From Mycolicibacter hiberniae (GTDB lineage: Bacteria; Actinomycetota; Actinomycetes; Mycobacteriales; Mycobacteriaceae), in NCBI RefSeq assembly GCF_010729485.1, contig NZ_AP022609.1, forward strand, positions 868,001 through 932,000: a DNA stretch of 64,000 nucleotides, written 5' to 3'. The notes beneath the pieces were generated by a model. It was not told the DNA's origin, ran no database searches, and saw only the letters and a list, made by a program, of their open reading frames with translations. How positions within the stretch are numbered: the first letter of the stretch is position 1; each line of letters starts with the position of its first letter. Made by a program: the position numbers and the translations under genes. Of this stretch, positions 36,261-46,127 are shown one piece after another.

Positions 36261-37828
36261 CAGCACCGGCATTCGCGGACGAGCACCGCCGACTGGTCGC
36301 CGAGCTCAACGCCAAACTGGCGACGGCCGCCCTGGGCGGCAACGAGCGGTCCCGGCAGCGCCACGTGTCCCGCGGCAAGCTGCTGCCCCGCGACCGGGTC
36401 GACCGGCTGCTGGACCCCGGCAGCCCGTTTCTGGAGCTGGCGCCACTGGCCGCCGACGGGATGTACGACGACGAGTGCCCCGGAGCCGGGATCATCACCG
36501 GCATCGGGCGGGTCGCGGGGCGCGAGTGCGTGATCGTCGCCAACGACGCCACCGTCAAGGGCGGCACCTACTACCCGGTGACGGTAAAAAAGCACCTGCG
36601 TGCCCAAGAGGTGGCGCTGGCCAACCGGCTGCCGTGCCTGTACCTGGTGGACTCCGGGGGAGCGTTCCTGCCCCGCCAGGACGAAGTCTTCCCCGACCGC
36701 GAGCACTTCGGCCGAATCTTCTACAACCAGGCCACCATGAGCGCCGCGGGCATTCCCCAGATCGCGGCGGTGCTCGGGTCGTGTACCGCCGGCGGCGCCT
36801 ACGTCCCGGCGATGAGCGACGAGGCCGTCATCGTGCGCGAACAGGGCACCATCTTCCTGGGCGGACCGCCGCTGGTGAAGGCCGCCACCGGCGAAGTGGT
36901 GACCGCCGAAGAACTCGGCGGCGGCGACCTGCACTCCAAGGTCTCCGGCGTCACCGATTATCTGGCCGACGACGACGAGCACGCACTGCGCATGGTGCGT
37001 CAGATCGCGGCGACCTTCGGTCCCCGCCCGGAAAGCCCCTGGGACGTCAGCGAAACCGTTGAGCCCCGCCATGATCCGGCCGAGCTCTACGACGTGGTAC
37101 CCCCGGACTCGCGGGTGCCCTACGACGTGCGGCAGGTGATCGTCCGACTGGTCGACGGCAGCGAGTTCAGCGAGTTCAAGGCCGAGTACGGCAAAACCCT
37201 GGTGACCGCGTTCGCGCGCATCCACGGCCACCCGGTGGGGATCATCGCCAACAACGGCGTGCTGTTCGGTGAGTCCGCGCTCAAGGGGGCGCACTTCATC
37301 GAACTGTGCGACAAGCGCTCGATCCCGCTGGTGTTTCTGCAGAACATCGCCGGATTCATGGTCGGCCGCGACTACGAGGCCGGGGGCATCGCCAAGCACG
37401 GCGCCAAGATGGTCACCGCGGTTGCCTGCGCGAGGGTGCCCAAGCTGACGGTCGTGATCGGCGGGTCCTACGGGGCCGGCAACTACTCCATGTGCGGTCG
37501 GGCCTACTCGCCGCGGTTCCTGTGGATGTGGCCCAACGCCCGCATCTCGGTGATGGGCGGCGAGCAGGCCGCGTCGGTGCTGGCCACCGTGCGTGGCGAT
37601 CAACTCGACGCCGCCGGCAAGCCGTGGTCGGCGGCGGATGCGGAGGCCTTCAAGGCCCCGATCCGCGAGCAGTACGAGGTCCAGGGCAACCCGTACTACT
37701 CCACCGCCCGATTGTGGGACGACGGGATCATCGATCCCGCTGACACCAGAACAGTGCTGGGCCTTGCGCTTTCGGTCTGCTCGAACGCGCCTCTGGGTCC
37801 GGTCTCCTACGGCGTATTCCGGATGTGA
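36257..37828 (+). CDS. accD1: Methylcrotonyl-CoA carboxylase, carboxyltransferase (beta) subunit
   Basis: 523 residues, matching AccD1 (Rv2502c). With AccA1 it carboxylates 3-methylcrotonyl-CoA, the third step of leucine breakdown. Crotonase-type carboxyltransferase halves: N-terminal CoA region with [63 protein letters not shown] (typical of the MCC beta group), and the C-terminal biotin-binding [37 protein letters not shown]. Start overlaps the scoB stop; the stop overlaps the accA1 GTG. Substrate assignment relies on this signature and on operon context. Confidence 0.93.
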
Positions 37829-39897
37829 CAACGATGAGTCCGAGGCCTTTCGACACAGTCCTGGTGGCCAACCGCGGCGAGATCGCGGTGCGGGTGATCC
37901 GCACCCTGCGCCGGATGGGCATTCGATCGGTCGCCGTCTACAGCGACGCCGACGCCGCAGCACGCCATGTGCGCGAAGCTGACACCGCAGTGCGCCTCGG
38001 ACCTGCCCCGGTGCTGCACAGCTACCTGTCGATCCCCAAGGTGCTCGCGGCTGCCGCGGACACCGGCGCCCAGGCCATTCACCCCGGCTACGGATTCCTC
38101 TCCGAGAACGCCGGGTTCGCGGCCGCCTGCGAGCAGGCCGGAGTGGTCTTCATCGGGCCGCCCGCCCGGGCCATCGAGGTGATGGGCGACAAGATCTCGG
38201 CCAAGAACACCGTCACCGCTTTCGAGGTGCCGGTTGTGCCCGGTCTCGCCAGGCCCGGCCTGACCGATGACGAACTGGTGGCCGCCGCAGACGAGATCGG
38301 CTACCCGGTGCTGATCAAGCCATCGGCCGGCGGGGGCGGCAAAGGCATGCACCTGGTCGACGATCCCGCGCAGCTGCGTGCGGCGCTGGTCACCGCGCGC
38401 CGCGAGGCGGCGTCGGCGTTCGGCGACGACACCCTGTTCCTGGAGCGATTCGTGCTGCGGCCCCGGCACATCGAGGTGCAGGTGCTCGCCGACACCCAGG
38501 GCAACGTGGTGCACCTGGGCGAACGCGAATGCAGCCTGCAACGGCGCCACCAGAAGGTGATCGAAGAGGCGCCGTCGCCGCTCCTGGACGCCGCCACCCG
38601 CGACCGGATCGGCGCGGCGGCCTGCAACACCGCCCGCAGCGTGGACTACGTGGGCGCGGGCACCGTGGAGTTCATCGTCTCCGCGGACCGGCCCGACGAG
38701 TTCTTCTTCATGGAGATGAACACCCGCCTGCAGGTGGAACATCCGGTGACCGAAGCGATCACCGGCCTGGACCTCGTCGAATGGCAGGTGCGGGTGGCCG
38801 CCGGGGAGAAGCTGTCCTTCACCCAGGACGACATCACGCTCACCGGCCATGCCGTGGAAGCCCGGGTGTACGCCGAGGACCCGGCTCGCGGCTTCCTGCC
38901 CACCGGCGGACGGGTATTGGCGGTGCACGAACCCACCGGCGGTTCAGCGAGGCTCGACGGAGGAGAGGCGAAGCTGGGACCGCCGCATGGGCCCGGCGGT
39001 CCGGGGGTGCGGGTGGATTCGTCGTTGCAGGCCGGCACGGTCGTCGGCAGCGATTACGACCCGATGCTGTCCAAGGTGATCGCGCACGGGTCCGACCGGG
39101 CGCAGGCACTGGCGCGTCTGGATGCGGCGCTGGCCGCCACGGCGGTGTTCGGGGTGCAGACCAACGTGGAGTTCCTGCGGTTCCTGCTGGCCGATTCGCG
39201 GGTGCTGGCCGGAGACTTGGACACCGAACTGCTGGACACGCGAGCCGGCGATTTCGCCCCGCTGCCCGCCCCCGACGATGTGTTGGCCGCCGGTGGCCTC
39301 TACCGCCAGTGGGAGCTCGCCCAGCTCGGCCGCACCGATCTGTGGGCGGCCCCGAGCGGATGGCGAATCGGCGCGGCGGCGCCGGTGCGCACCGAGATGC
39401 ACACCCCGCTGCGCACCGAGACGGTGTCGGTGTGGGGGCTGCCCGACGCCGCGCAGGTGCAGATCGGTGACGGCGAGATCCAGAGCGCCAGCGCCCATGT
39501 CGAAGGCGACCAGCTGACCGCGACCGTGGCCGGACGGCGGCGCCGGTACCTGTTCGCCGAAGACGACGGCCACCTGTGGATCGGGGACGAACGCGGAACC
39601 TGGCTGTTGCGGGAGGCCCAGGAAAGCACCGTGGTGCGGTCCGCTGGTGGGCCCCGCAGCGCCGAGATCGTCAGCCCGATGCCGGGCACCGTGATCGCAG
39701 TGGGCGTCACTTCGGAATCGGCGGTCGCCGAAGGCGACCCGGTGGTGGTGGTGGAGGCCATGAAGATGGAGCACACTCTGGCCGCCCCGATCTCCGGGCG
39801 GGTGCAGGTGCTGGTGTCGGTGGGCGAGCAGGTGAAGGTGGATCAGGTGCTGGCGCGGCTGATCCCAGAGGAACAAATCGAGGAAGCGACATCATGA
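37825..39897 (+). CDS. accA1: Methylcrotonyl-CoA carboxylase, biotin carboxylase/BCCP (alpha) subunit
   Basis: 690 residues, matching AccA1 (Rv2501c). Biotin carboxylase at 1-450: [20 protein letters not shown], the glycine-rich loop [15 protein letters not shown] (about residues 168-182), and [20 protein letters not shown]. The biotinyl domain is at the C-terminus with [18 protein letters not shown] (modified Lys about residue 650). GTG 37825 overlaps the accD1 stop; an ATG 9 bp downstream (37834) is an alternative. It acts with AccD1. Confidence 0.94.
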   Translation: MTTMSPRPFDTVLVANRGEIAVRVIRTLRRMGIRSVAVYSDADAAARHVREADTAVRLGPAPVLHSYLSIPKVLAAAADTGAQAIHPGYGFLSENAGFAAACEQAGVVFIGPPARAIEVMGDKISAKNTVTAFEVPVVPGLARPGLTDDELVAAADEIGYPVLIKPSAGGGGKGMHLVDDPAQLRAALVTARREAASAFGDDTLFLERFVLRPRHIEVQVLADTQGNVVHLGERECSLQRRHQKVIEEAPSPLLDAATRDRIGAAACNTARSVDYVGAGTVEFIVSADRPDEFFFMEMNTRLQVEHPVTEAITGLDLVEWQVRVAAGEKLSFTQDDITLTGHAVEARVYAEDPARGFLPTGGRVLAVHEPTGGSARLDGGEAKLGPPHGPGGPGVRVDSSLQAGTVVGSDYDPMLSKVIAHGSDRAQALARLDAALAATAVFGVQTNVEFLRFLLADSRVLAGDLDTELLDTRAGDFAPLPAPDDVLAAGGLYRQWELAQLGRTDLWAAPSGWRIGAAAPVRTEMHTPLRTETVSVWGLPDAAQVQIGDGEIQSASAHVEGDQLTATVAGRRRRYLFAEDDGHLWIGDERGTWLLREAQESTVVRSAGGPRSAEIVSPMPGTVIAVGVTSESAVAEGDPVVVVEAMKMEHTLAAPISGRVQVLVSVGEQVKVDQVLARLIPEEQIEEATS

Positions 39898-41051
39898 CGA
39901 CCGAGGCGGGAACACTGCCGAGCCACTATCAGGATCTGCGCGACACCGTCGCGGAGTTCGCCCGCACCGTTGTTGCGCCGGTGGCGGCCAAGCACGACGA
40001 AGAGCACAGCTTCCCCTACGAAGTTGTCGCCAAGATGGGGGAGATGGGGCTGTTCGGGCTGCCGTTCCCCGAAGAGTACGGGGGCATGGGCGGCGACTAC
40101 TTCGCCCTGGCCCTGGCTCTGGAGGAGCTCGGCAAAGTCGACCAGTCGGTGGCGATGACCCTGGAGGCCGGGGTGGGCCTGGGGGCGATGCCGATCTACC
40201 GGTTCGGAACCGAGGAGCAGAAGCAGACCTGGTTGCCGGACCTGGTGACCGGTCGCGCCCTGGCTGGGTTCGGCCTCACCGAGCCGGGCGCCGGTTCGGA
40301 TGCCGGCGGCACCCGCACCACCGCCCGCCGGGACGGCGACGAGTGGGTCATCAACGGCACCAAGCAGTTCATCACCAACTCGGGAACCGACATCACCTCA
40401 CTGGTGACCGTCACCGCGGTCACCGGAACCCGCCCGGACGGTAAGAAGGAGATCTCCTCGATCATCGTTCCGTCCGGCACGCCGGGATTAACCGTCGAAC
40501 CGGCCTACAACAAGGTGGGCTGGAACGCCTCGGACACCCACCCGCTCACCTTCGCCGACGCCCGGGTTCCGCAGGGCAATCTGCTCGGTGAGGAGGGCCG
40601 GGGTTACGCCAACTTCCTGTCCATCCTCGACGAGGGCCGCATCGCGATCGCGGCTGTGGCGACCGGAGTGGCGCAGGGCTGCGTGGATGAGAGCGTCAAG
40701 TACGCCGGCCAGCGCGAGGCGTTCGGTCAGACCATCGGCTCCTATCAGGCGATCAGCTTCAAGATCGCCCGGATGGAGGCCCGCGCCCACGTGGCGCGCA
40801 CCGCCTACTACGACGCTGCCGCGAAGATGTTGGCGGGCAAGCCGTTCAAGAAGGAAGCGGCGATCGCCAAGATGATCTCCTCGGAGGCGGCGATGGACAA
40901 CGCCCGCGATGCCACCCAGATTCACGGCGGCTACGGCTTCATCAACGAATACCCGGTGGCCCGGCACTACCGGGACAGCAAGATCCTGGAGATCGGCGAG
41001 GGCACCACCGAGGTGCAGCTGATGCTCATCGCGCGGTCGCTGGGACTGTGA
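39894..41051 (+). CDS. fadE19: Acyl-CoA dehydrogenase (isovaleryl-type, FadE19)
   Basis: 385 residues. FAD enzyme with the ordinary acyl-CoA dehydrogenase motifs: [21 protein letters not shown] (FAD-binding), [16 protein letters not shown], and the C-terminal [31 protein letters not shown] with the catalytic Glu position in the IGEGT neighbourhood. In the leucine route it would oxidise isovaleryl-CoA to 3-methylcrotonyl-CoA; 2-methylbutyryl-CoA is also possible. Rv2500c in M. tuberculosis. The ATG overlaps the accA1 stop. Confidence 0.93.
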   Translation: MTTEAGTLPSHYQDLRDTVAEFARTVVAPVAAKHDEEHSFPYEVVAKMGEMGLFGLPFPEEYGGMGGDYFALALALEELGKVDQSVAMTLEAGVGLGAMPIYRFGTEEQKQTWLPDLVTGRALAGFGLTEPGAGSDAGGTRTTARRDGDEWVINGTKQFITNSGTDITSLVTVTAVTGTRPDGKKEISSIIVPSGTPGLTVEPAYNKVGWNASDTHPLTFADARVPQGNLLGEEGRGYANFLSILDEGRIAIAAVATGVAQGCVDESVKYAGQREAFGQTIGSYQAISFKIARMEARAHVARTAYYDAAAKMLAGKPFKKEAAIAKMISSEAAMDNARDATQIHGGYGFINEYPVARHYRDSKILEIGEGTTEVQLMLIARSLGL

Positions 41052-41107
41052 CCACCGGCCCGTGCCGCGGAATGCACAACGGCGAGCCAAACGGAGAGGG
41101 AAGCGGT

Positions 41108-41596
41108 ATGACGAAGACGGTCGAGCAGCGGGGGCTGTGGTTCGAGGAGTACGAGATCGGCACGGTCTACGCCCACCGGCCCGGGCGCACCATCACCGAG
41201 GCCGACAACGTGCTGTTCACCACCTTGACCATGAACACCCAGTCACTGCACCTGGATGCGGCCTGGGCGGCTCAGCAGCCGGGGTTCCGTGGTGAGCGCC
41301 TGGTGAACTCGATGTTCACCCTCTCCACGCTGGTCGGTCTGTCGGTGGCCCAGCTGACGCTGGGCACCATCGTGGCGAACCTGGGCTTCTCGGAGGTGTC
41401 GTTCCCCCGGCCGGTGTTTCACGGTGACACCCTGTACGCGGAGACGGTGTGTACCGACAAGCGGGAGTCCAACAGCCGTCCCGGTGAGGGAATCGTGACC
41501 TTGGAGCACGTCGGGCGTAACCAGAACGGCGACGTCGTCGCCCGGGCGGTACGCACCACGCTGGTGCGCAAGCGTCCCGCCGAGGACCAGCGGTGA
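41108..41596 (+). CDS. MaoC-type enoyl-CoA hydratase (methylglutaconyl-CoA hydratase candidate)
   Basis: 162 residues, single hot-dog domain (Rv2499c). The hydratase region [42 protein letters not shown] is close to the MaoC/mesaconyl-CoA hydratase motif. The predicted job is hydration of 3-methylglutaconyl-CoA to 3-hydroxy-3-methylglutaryl-CoA; R-hydratases of this fold would give the (R)-isomer, which the next enzyme is reported to cleave. The ATG at 41108 has GGAGAGGGAAG upstream; an in-frame GTG at 41048 overlapping the previous stop is also possible. The substrate is inferred from context. Confidence 0.85.
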   Translation: MTKTVEQRGLWFEEYEIGTVYAHRPGRTITEADNVLFTTLTMNTQSLHLDAAWAAQQPGFRGERLVNSMFTLSTLVGLSVAQLTLGTIVANLGFSEVSFPRPVFHGDTLYAETVCTDKRESNSRPGEGIVTLEHVGRNQNGDVVARAVRTTLVRKRPAEDQR

Positions 41597-41603
41597 GCCG
41601 CCG

Positions 41604-42401
41604 ATGAGCACCGGCCCGGCCTGGCTGTTCTGCCCTGCGGACCGGCCGGAGCGCTACGCCAAAGCGGCCGCGGTGGCCGACGTGGTGATCCTGGATCTGG
41701 AAGACGGCGTGGCCGCAGCGGATCGGCCCGCCGCGCGGGAGGCATTGCGGCGCACCCCCCTTGATCCCGAACGCACGGTGGTCCGGGTGAACCCGGCAGG
41801 TACCGACGATCAGGCCCGTGACCTCGAGGCGCTGGCCGACACCGCCTACACCACCGTGATGCTGGCCAAGACCGAATCCGCCGCGCAGGTCGCCGCACTG
41901 GCGCCCCGTCAGGTGGTGGCCCTGATCGAGACCCCGCGCGGCGCAGTGTTCTGCGCGGAGATCGCCGCCGCCGACCAGTGCGTGGCGATGATGTGGGGAG
42001 CCGAGGATCTGGTCGCGGCCATGGGCGGCGGCTCGAGCCGCCACAGCGACGGCCGGTACCGCGATGTGGCCCGGCATGTGCGTTCCAGTGTCCTGTTGGC
42101 GGCCTCGACATTCGGCCGGACCGCCTTGGACGCCGTCTACCTGAACATCGGCGACCTGGACGGACTGCGGGCCGAAGCACTCGATGGCGCCGCGGTCGGA
42201 TTCGCTGCTACGGTGTGCATCCACCCGAGCCAGGTCGCGGTGGTCCGGGACGCCTACCGGCCGGCCCCCGAGCGGGTCGACTGGGCGCGCCGGGTGCTCG
42301 CCGCCGCGAAGAGCGAGCGCGGGGTGTTCGCGTTCGAAGGGCAGATGGTCGACTCGCCGGTGCTGCGTCACGCCGAAGCGATCCTGCGGCGAGCGGAATG
42401 A
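41604..42401 (+). CDS. citE: CitE-like beta-hydroxyacyl-CoA lyase (HMG-CoA / citramalyl-CoA lyase)
   Basis: 265 residues, homologue of Rv2498c. That protein has been reported as a lyase for (R)-HMG-CoA and (S)-citramalyl-CoA, linking leucine breakdown and itaconate use. TIM-barrel CitE fold with VVILDLEDGVAAADRPAAREALR (Mg ligand Glu/Asp region, about residues 25-48), VRVNPAGTDDQ, ALIETPRGAVF (Glu ligand), and MMWGAEDLVAAMGG (Asp ligand). ATG 41604 is 7 bp after the MaoC stop. It completes the acetoacetate-forming end of the pathway whose product is used by ScoAB. Stop is followed after 23 bp by the enolase-superfamily gene. Confidence 0.9.
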   Translation: MSTGPAWLFCPADRPERYAKAAAVADVVILDLEDGVAAADRPAAREALRRTPLDPERTVVRVNPAGTDDQARDLEALADTAYTTVMLAKTESAAQVAALAPRQVVALIETPRGAVFCAEIAAADQCVAMMWGAEDLVAAMGGGSSRHSDGRYRDVARHVRSSVLLAASTFGRTALDAVYLNIGDLDGLRAEALDGAAVGFAATVCIHPSQVAVVRDAYRPAPERVDWARRVLAAAKSERGVFAFEGQMVDSPVLRHAEAILRRAE

Positions 42402-42424
42402 CCCACCAGGAGGACTGACCGCGC

Positions 42425-43612
42425 ATGCGCATCACCCAGATCGTCGAGACATCGGTGCCGTTGCGTGGCGCGATCGCCAACGCCCTGGTGGACTTCTCCC
42501 GCCATACGGTGTCACTGGTCGCCGTCGTCAGCGACCAGATCCGCGACGGCAGGCCGGTGACCGGCGTCGCGTTCAACTCGATCGGCCGGTTCGCCCAGGG
42601 CGGCATCCTGGCCGATCGGATGATCCCGCGGGTGCTGCGGGCGGCACCCGATGCGCTGCTCGACGACACCGGCCGGATCGATCCGGCCCGGGTGCTGCAG
42701 TGTGCCATGGCCGACGAGAAGCCCGGCGGGCACGGCGACCGGGCCGGTGCGGCGGCGGCGCTGGAACTGGCCTGCTGGGACCTCAACGCCAAGCTGGCCG
42801 ACGAACCCGCCTACCGCACCATCGCCGGGTATTTCGGCAGGGAGTTTCTCGGGGAGCCCGTCCCCGCCGCCGTGCCGGTGTATGCCGCCGGCGGGTACTA
42901 CTACCCGGGCGACGGCCCGCAGACCGGACTGCAGCGGCTGCGGACCGAGATCCGCGGCTACCTCGATCTGGGCTACGACGCGGTCAAGATGAAAATCGGC
43001 GGGGCCCCGATGAGTGCGGACCTGGCGCGCATCGAGGCCGTGATCGACATCCTCGGCGGCGGTGACCGGGTCGCGGTCGACGCCAACGGCAGGTTCGACG
43101 AGTCCGCGGCGGTCCAGTGGGCCAAGGCGCTGCACCCCTATGGGCTGCGCTGGTACGAGGAGCCCGGCGACCCGCTCGACTTCGCGTTGAATGCCGCAGT
43201 CATCGCCGGTTACGACGGCGCCGTCGCCACCGGGGAGAACCTCTTCTCGGTACGCGACGCGACCAACCTGGTCCGCTACGGAGGTATGCGGCCCGGTGTC
43301 GACATCTTCCAGATGGACGCCGGGCTCAGCTACGGGCTGACCGAGTACGCCCGGATGATCGAGGTCCTGGAGAGCAACGGCTTCGACCGCCGCTGCGCCT
43401 TCCCGCACGGCGGACACCTGATCAACCTGCACATCGTGGTCGGGCTCGGCCTGGGCGGCTGTGAGTCCTACCCGGGGGTGTTCGCGCCGTTCGGCGGCTA
43501 CGCGCCCGGCTGCGTCCTGGAGCGGGGCACCATCGCGCCCACCGACGCCCCGGGTTTCGGTCTGGAACAAAAGCCCGACCTGGCCGCCGTGATCGCCGAC
43601 CTGGTGGGATGA
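42425..43612 (+). CDS. Enolase superfamily, D(-)-tartrate dehydratase-like
   Basis: 395 residues. Mandelate-racemase subgroup of the enolase superfamily. Metal ligands and catalytic residues are visible: KMKIGGAP (about Lys187-Lys189), VAVDANGRF (Asp about 220), WYEEPGDPLDF (Glu about 245), VATGENLF (Glu about 270) and FPHGGHLINL (His about 327). The surrounding pattern, EKPGGHGDR, YAAGGYYYPGDG, LRYGGMRPGVD and GLGLGGCESYPGVFAPFGGY, is very close to what I recall of characterised D(-)-tartrate dehydratase, so the likely reaction is D(-)-tartrate to oxaloacetate. Not in the M. tuberculosis operon. ATG start, 23 bp after the lyase gene, same strand; no separate promoter seen. Confidence 0.82.
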   Translation: MRITQIVETSVPLRGAIANALVDFSRHTVSLVAVVSDQIRDGRPVTGVAFNSIGRFAQGGILADRMIPRVLRAAPDALLDDTGRIDPARVLQCAMADEKPGGHGDRAGAAAALELACWDLNAKLADEPAYRTIAGYFGREFLGEPVPAAVPVYAAGGYYYPGDGPQTGLQRLRTEIRGYLDLGYDAVKMKIGGAPMSADLARIEAVIDILGGGDRVAVDANGRFDESAAVQWAKALHPYGLRWYEEPGDPLDFALNAAVIAGYDGAVATGENLFSVRDATNLVRYGGMRPGVDIFQMDAGLSYGLTEYARMIEVLESNGFDRRCAFPHGGHLINLHIVVGLGLGGCESYPGVFAPFGGYAPGCVLERGTIAPTDAPGFGLEQKPDLAAVIADLVG

Positions 43613-43616
43613 GCAG

Positions 43617-44543
43617 ATGAAGATCGCGGTCATCGGTTGCGGCGCCATGGGTTCCATCTACGCGGCCAGACTGGCGGCGGCCGGCAACGACGTGCTGGCC
43701 GTGGACCGGTCAAGCGCGCACGTCGAAGCCATCGCCGCGCACGGCATGCGGGTCAGCGGACCCCAGCCCGACCAGGTGGTGCCCATGCGCGCGGTCACCA
43801 CCGCGCCCCACGAGCCGATGGATCTGGTGATTCTGGCGGTCAAGGCCGCCGACGTCGCCGCCGGGGCCGCGCAGGCACTGCCGCTGCTCGGCGAGGACAC
43901 CCCGGTGCTGACCATCCAGAACGGGCTCGGCTCGGCCGGCACCGTGGCCGACATCGTCGGCGCGGGCCGGGTCGCGGTCGGCATCGCCAGCGGATTCGGG
44001 GCCTCGCGGCCCGCGCCCGGGCATGTGCACCACAACGCGATGCGGGCGGTCCGTTTCGGCGCCTACGCGGGGCTGCCGCTGCCGGTCGTCGACACCATCG
44101 CCCAGGTGTGGTCGGAGGCCGGTTTCGACGCCGCCGCCGTTGCCGACATCGCTGCCATGCAATGGGAGAAGCTGATCTGCAACGCCGCCTACAGTGCGCC
44201 GTGCGCGCTGACCGGCATGACGGTGGGGCAGGTCATGGACGACGACACCGCCATGGGGCCGGTCAGCCGAGCCACCGCAACGGAGGCGTGGACGGTGGCT
44301 CGGGCCGCCGGAGTCGCCATCGCGGTGGCAGATCCGGTGGCCCACGTCCGGGCATTCGGCGCCCAGATGCCCGATGCCAAACCGTCGGCGCTGCTGGATC
44401 ACCTGGCCCGCCGGGTCAGCGAGATCGATGTCATCAACGGCGCCGTGGTGCGCACGGCCGCTCAAGTGGGAGTGCAGGCCCCGGTGAACTCCACGCTGAC
44501 CGCACTGGTCAAAGCCGTTGAACGTCAGTGGATGGCGCGGTAG
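43617..44543 (+). CDS. Ketopantoate reductase (ApbA/PanE) family protein
   Basis: 308 residues. N-terminal NADP(H) Rossmann fold (IAVIGCGAMGSIYAARLAAAGNDVLAVDR), the NGLGS motif in IQNGLGSAGTVADIVG, catalytic lysine in MQWEKLICNAAYSAPCAL, and a helical C-terminal domain. The nominal reaction is 2-dehydropantoate to pantoate, but the family is broad and includes enzymes on other 2-keto acids. Only 4 bp separate it from the tartrate dehydratase-like gene, so the two probably serve one pathway on a hydroxy- or keto-acid rather than pantothenate synthesis. Start ATG 43617. Confidence 0.82.
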   Translation: MKIAVIGCGAMGSIYAARLAAAGNDVLAVDRSSAHVEAIAAHGMRVSGPQPDQVVPMRAVTTAPHEPMDLVILAVKAADVAAGAAQALPLLGEDTPVLTIQNGLGSAGTVADIVGAGRVAVGIASGFGASRPAPGHVHHNAMRAVRFGAYAGLPLPVVDTIAQVWSEAGFDAAAVADIAAMQWEKLICNAAYSAPCALTGMTVGQVMDDDTAMGPVSRATATEAWTVARAAGVAIAVADPVAHVRAFGAQMPDAKPSALLDHLARRVSEIDVINGAVVRTAAQVGVQAPVNSTLTALVKAVERQWMAR

Positions 44544-44595
44544 CGCGAAACGCCGACCCCTCCGGTGTGCGCCCCGCCCGATTCCGATGCGGCGC

Positions 44596-44601
44596 TAGCG
44601 T
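44596..44601 (+). promoter_or_regulatory. -10 element TAGCGT, leaderless-type, before the methyltransferase
   Basis: TAGCGT is followed by 8 nt and the ATG at 44610. Confidence 0.45.
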
Positions 44602-44609
44602 GGGGTGGT

Positions 44610-45431
44610 ATGACGCAGGACAAGGTCCGGGTGCAGCTGCGCGGCGCGCCGCAGACCATGCTCGCGACGCTGTACGCCAAGGCCCTGGACGCTGACCGGG
44701 CCGACCCCATCCTCGCCGATCGCTACGCCAAGGCAGTGGTCGAACGCATCGACTACGACTGGTCTCAGACGGCCATCACGGCGGCGCGATCCCCTTCGGT
44801 GACAACCCGTTCGGCGCACTTCGACAACTGGGCCCGCCGATTTCTGGCGGCCCACCCCGACGCGGTGGTGCTGCATGTCGGATGTGGGCTCGACGCCCGC
44901 TATTTCCGGCTGCAGCCCGGCGACGGCGTCGACTGGTATGACATCGACTACCCGGCGGTGGCCGACCTGCGCCGGCAGCTGCTTCCCGAGCAGCGGCACA
45001 ACCACGTGGTCGCGGCGTGCGTCACCGACCCCTCCTGGCTCGCCGAAATCCCCACCGGCCGCCCGGCGTTGATGCTCGGCGAAGGCCTGACCATGTATCT
45101 GACCGAAGCCGACGGCGTGGCGTTGCTGCAACGGGTCGTCGAGCATGCCCCGAGCGGTGAGCTGCAGTTCGACGCTTTCAACTGGCTCGGCATCAAGTCC
45201 CAGTGGTCTAACGCGGTGGTGCGCAGATCCGGGGCGAGGCTGCACTGGGCGATCAACGGCCCCGGTGACATCCTGGCCGCGGTTCCCGGGGTCCAGCTCG
45301 TGGCATGGCAGCGCTGGTTCGAATCAGACACCTTCCACCGACTGCCGCGCGGCTACCGGGCGTTGGGTGCGGCGATGTCGCTGATTCCGGCGGTGGCGAA
45401 CATGTCGCAGTACCACTGCTACGCCTTCTGA
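44610..45431 (+). CDS. Class I SAM methyltransferase (leucine carboxyl methyltransferase family)
   Basis: 273 residues. LCMT/PPM-like fold: an N-terminal helical stretch with AKALDADRADPILADRYAKAVVERIDYDW, then VLHVGCGLDARYFRLQPGDGVDWYDIDYPAVADLRRQLL (SAM-binding), and LMLGEGLTMYLTEADGVALLQRVVEHAP. In polyketide/actinobacterial genomes this family often methylates carboxylate or hydroxyl groups. The target here is not evident. It is preceded by its own -10 element and is followed by a TetR cassette, so it may form a unit of its own. Start ATG; a longer frame upstream lacks support. Confidence 0.83.
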   Translation: MTQDKVRVQLRGAPQTMLATLYAKALDADRADPILADRYAKAVVERIDYDWSQTAITAARSPSVTTRSAHFDNWARRFLAAHPDAVVLHVGCGLDARYFRLQPGDGVDWYDIDYPAVADLRRQLLPEQRHNHVVAACVTDPSWLAEIPTGRPALMLGEGLTMYLTEADGVALLQRVVEHAPSGELQFDAFNWLGIKSQWSNAVVRRSGARLHWAINGPGDILAAVPGVQLVAWQRWFESDTFHRLPRGYRALGAAMSLIPAVANMSQYHCYAF

Positions 45432-45463
45432 GCTGCGCAGTCAGGCGCCGCAACACCATTGAC

Positions 45464-45487
45464 CAATTACGTTACGGCGTGTAATTG
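45464..45487. promoter_or_regulatory. Promoter and inverted repeat of the TetR cassette
   Basis: CAATTAC (45464-45470) and GTAATTG (45481-45487) are exact reverse complements 10 bp apart. The stretch also forms a promoter: -35 TTGACC (45459-45464), 17-nt spacer, -10 TAATTG (45482-45487). A repressor on the repeat would cover the promoter of the TetR gene at 45519. Confidence 0.65.
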
Positions 45488-45518
45488 TTTAGGGCGTGCG
45501 TGGGCGGCAGAGGCGACC

Positions 45519-46127
45519 GTGACGGTGGATTCGGTCCCGGCCGGCCGCGGCCGGCCGCGCGATCCGCGCACCGAGCAGGCCATCACCGAGGCGGCCCGGC
45601 GGCTGCTGGCCCGCGACGGCTACGACCAGCTGTCCATCGAGGCGATCGCCCGCGAGGCGGCGGTCAGCCGCCCCACCATCTACCGGCGCTGGCCGTCGAA
45701 GACCCACCTGGTGTTCGACGCGGTCTTCGGCGCCGCCGAGGCCGGCGACGTGCTGACCGGCTCGGGGGACTTCGAGTCCGACCTGCGCCAATTCGTCGCC
45801 GGGGTGTTCGCGTTCTGGAGCGCACCGGAGGTGGCGGCGGCGGCCCTGGGCATCCTGGCGGATCGGCACCGCGATCCGGAGCTGTTCATCCGCACCCAAC
45901 AGCTGCTCGACGAAAAGACCCGTGCCGCGTTCGGCGCGCTGGTCCGCACCGGCATCGATCGCGGCGTACTCGACGCCGACGTCGATGCCGAGATCGCCTA
46001 CGACGCGGTGGTGGGCACCAGCTTCGCGCTGGCCCACGGCTTCGCCGGTGACACCGCCGATGCGCCCGATCGGCTGTGCTCGTTGCTGCTGCGGGCAATG
46101 ACAACGAAGGAGAACCGTGGTGAGTGA
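45519..46127 (+). CDS. TetR family regulator (cassette with DUF1214 and sulfotransferase)
   Basis: 202 residues. N-terminal helix-turn-helix at about 12-60 (RTEQAITEAARRLLARDGYDQLSIEAIAREAAVSRPTIYRRWPSKTHLVFDAVF); C-terminal ligand-binding helices. The GTG at 45519 (VTVDSVPAGRGRPRDPRTEQ) is preferred over the extended frame from 45459, because the promoter and inverted repeat lie in between. Its stop overlaps the start of the DUF1214 gene by 11 bp, so the regulator is transcribed with its cassette and probably controls it. Confidence 0.85.
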   Translation: MTVDSVPAGRGRPRDPRTEQAITEAARRLLARDGYDQLSIEAIAREAAVSRPTIYRRWPSKTHLVFDAVFGAAEAGDVLTGSGDFESDLRQFVAGVFAFWSAPEVAAAALGILADRHRDPELFIRTQQLLDEKTRAAFGALVRTGIDRGVLDADVDAEIAYDAVVGTSFALAHGFAGDTADAPDRLCSLLLRAMTTKENRGE

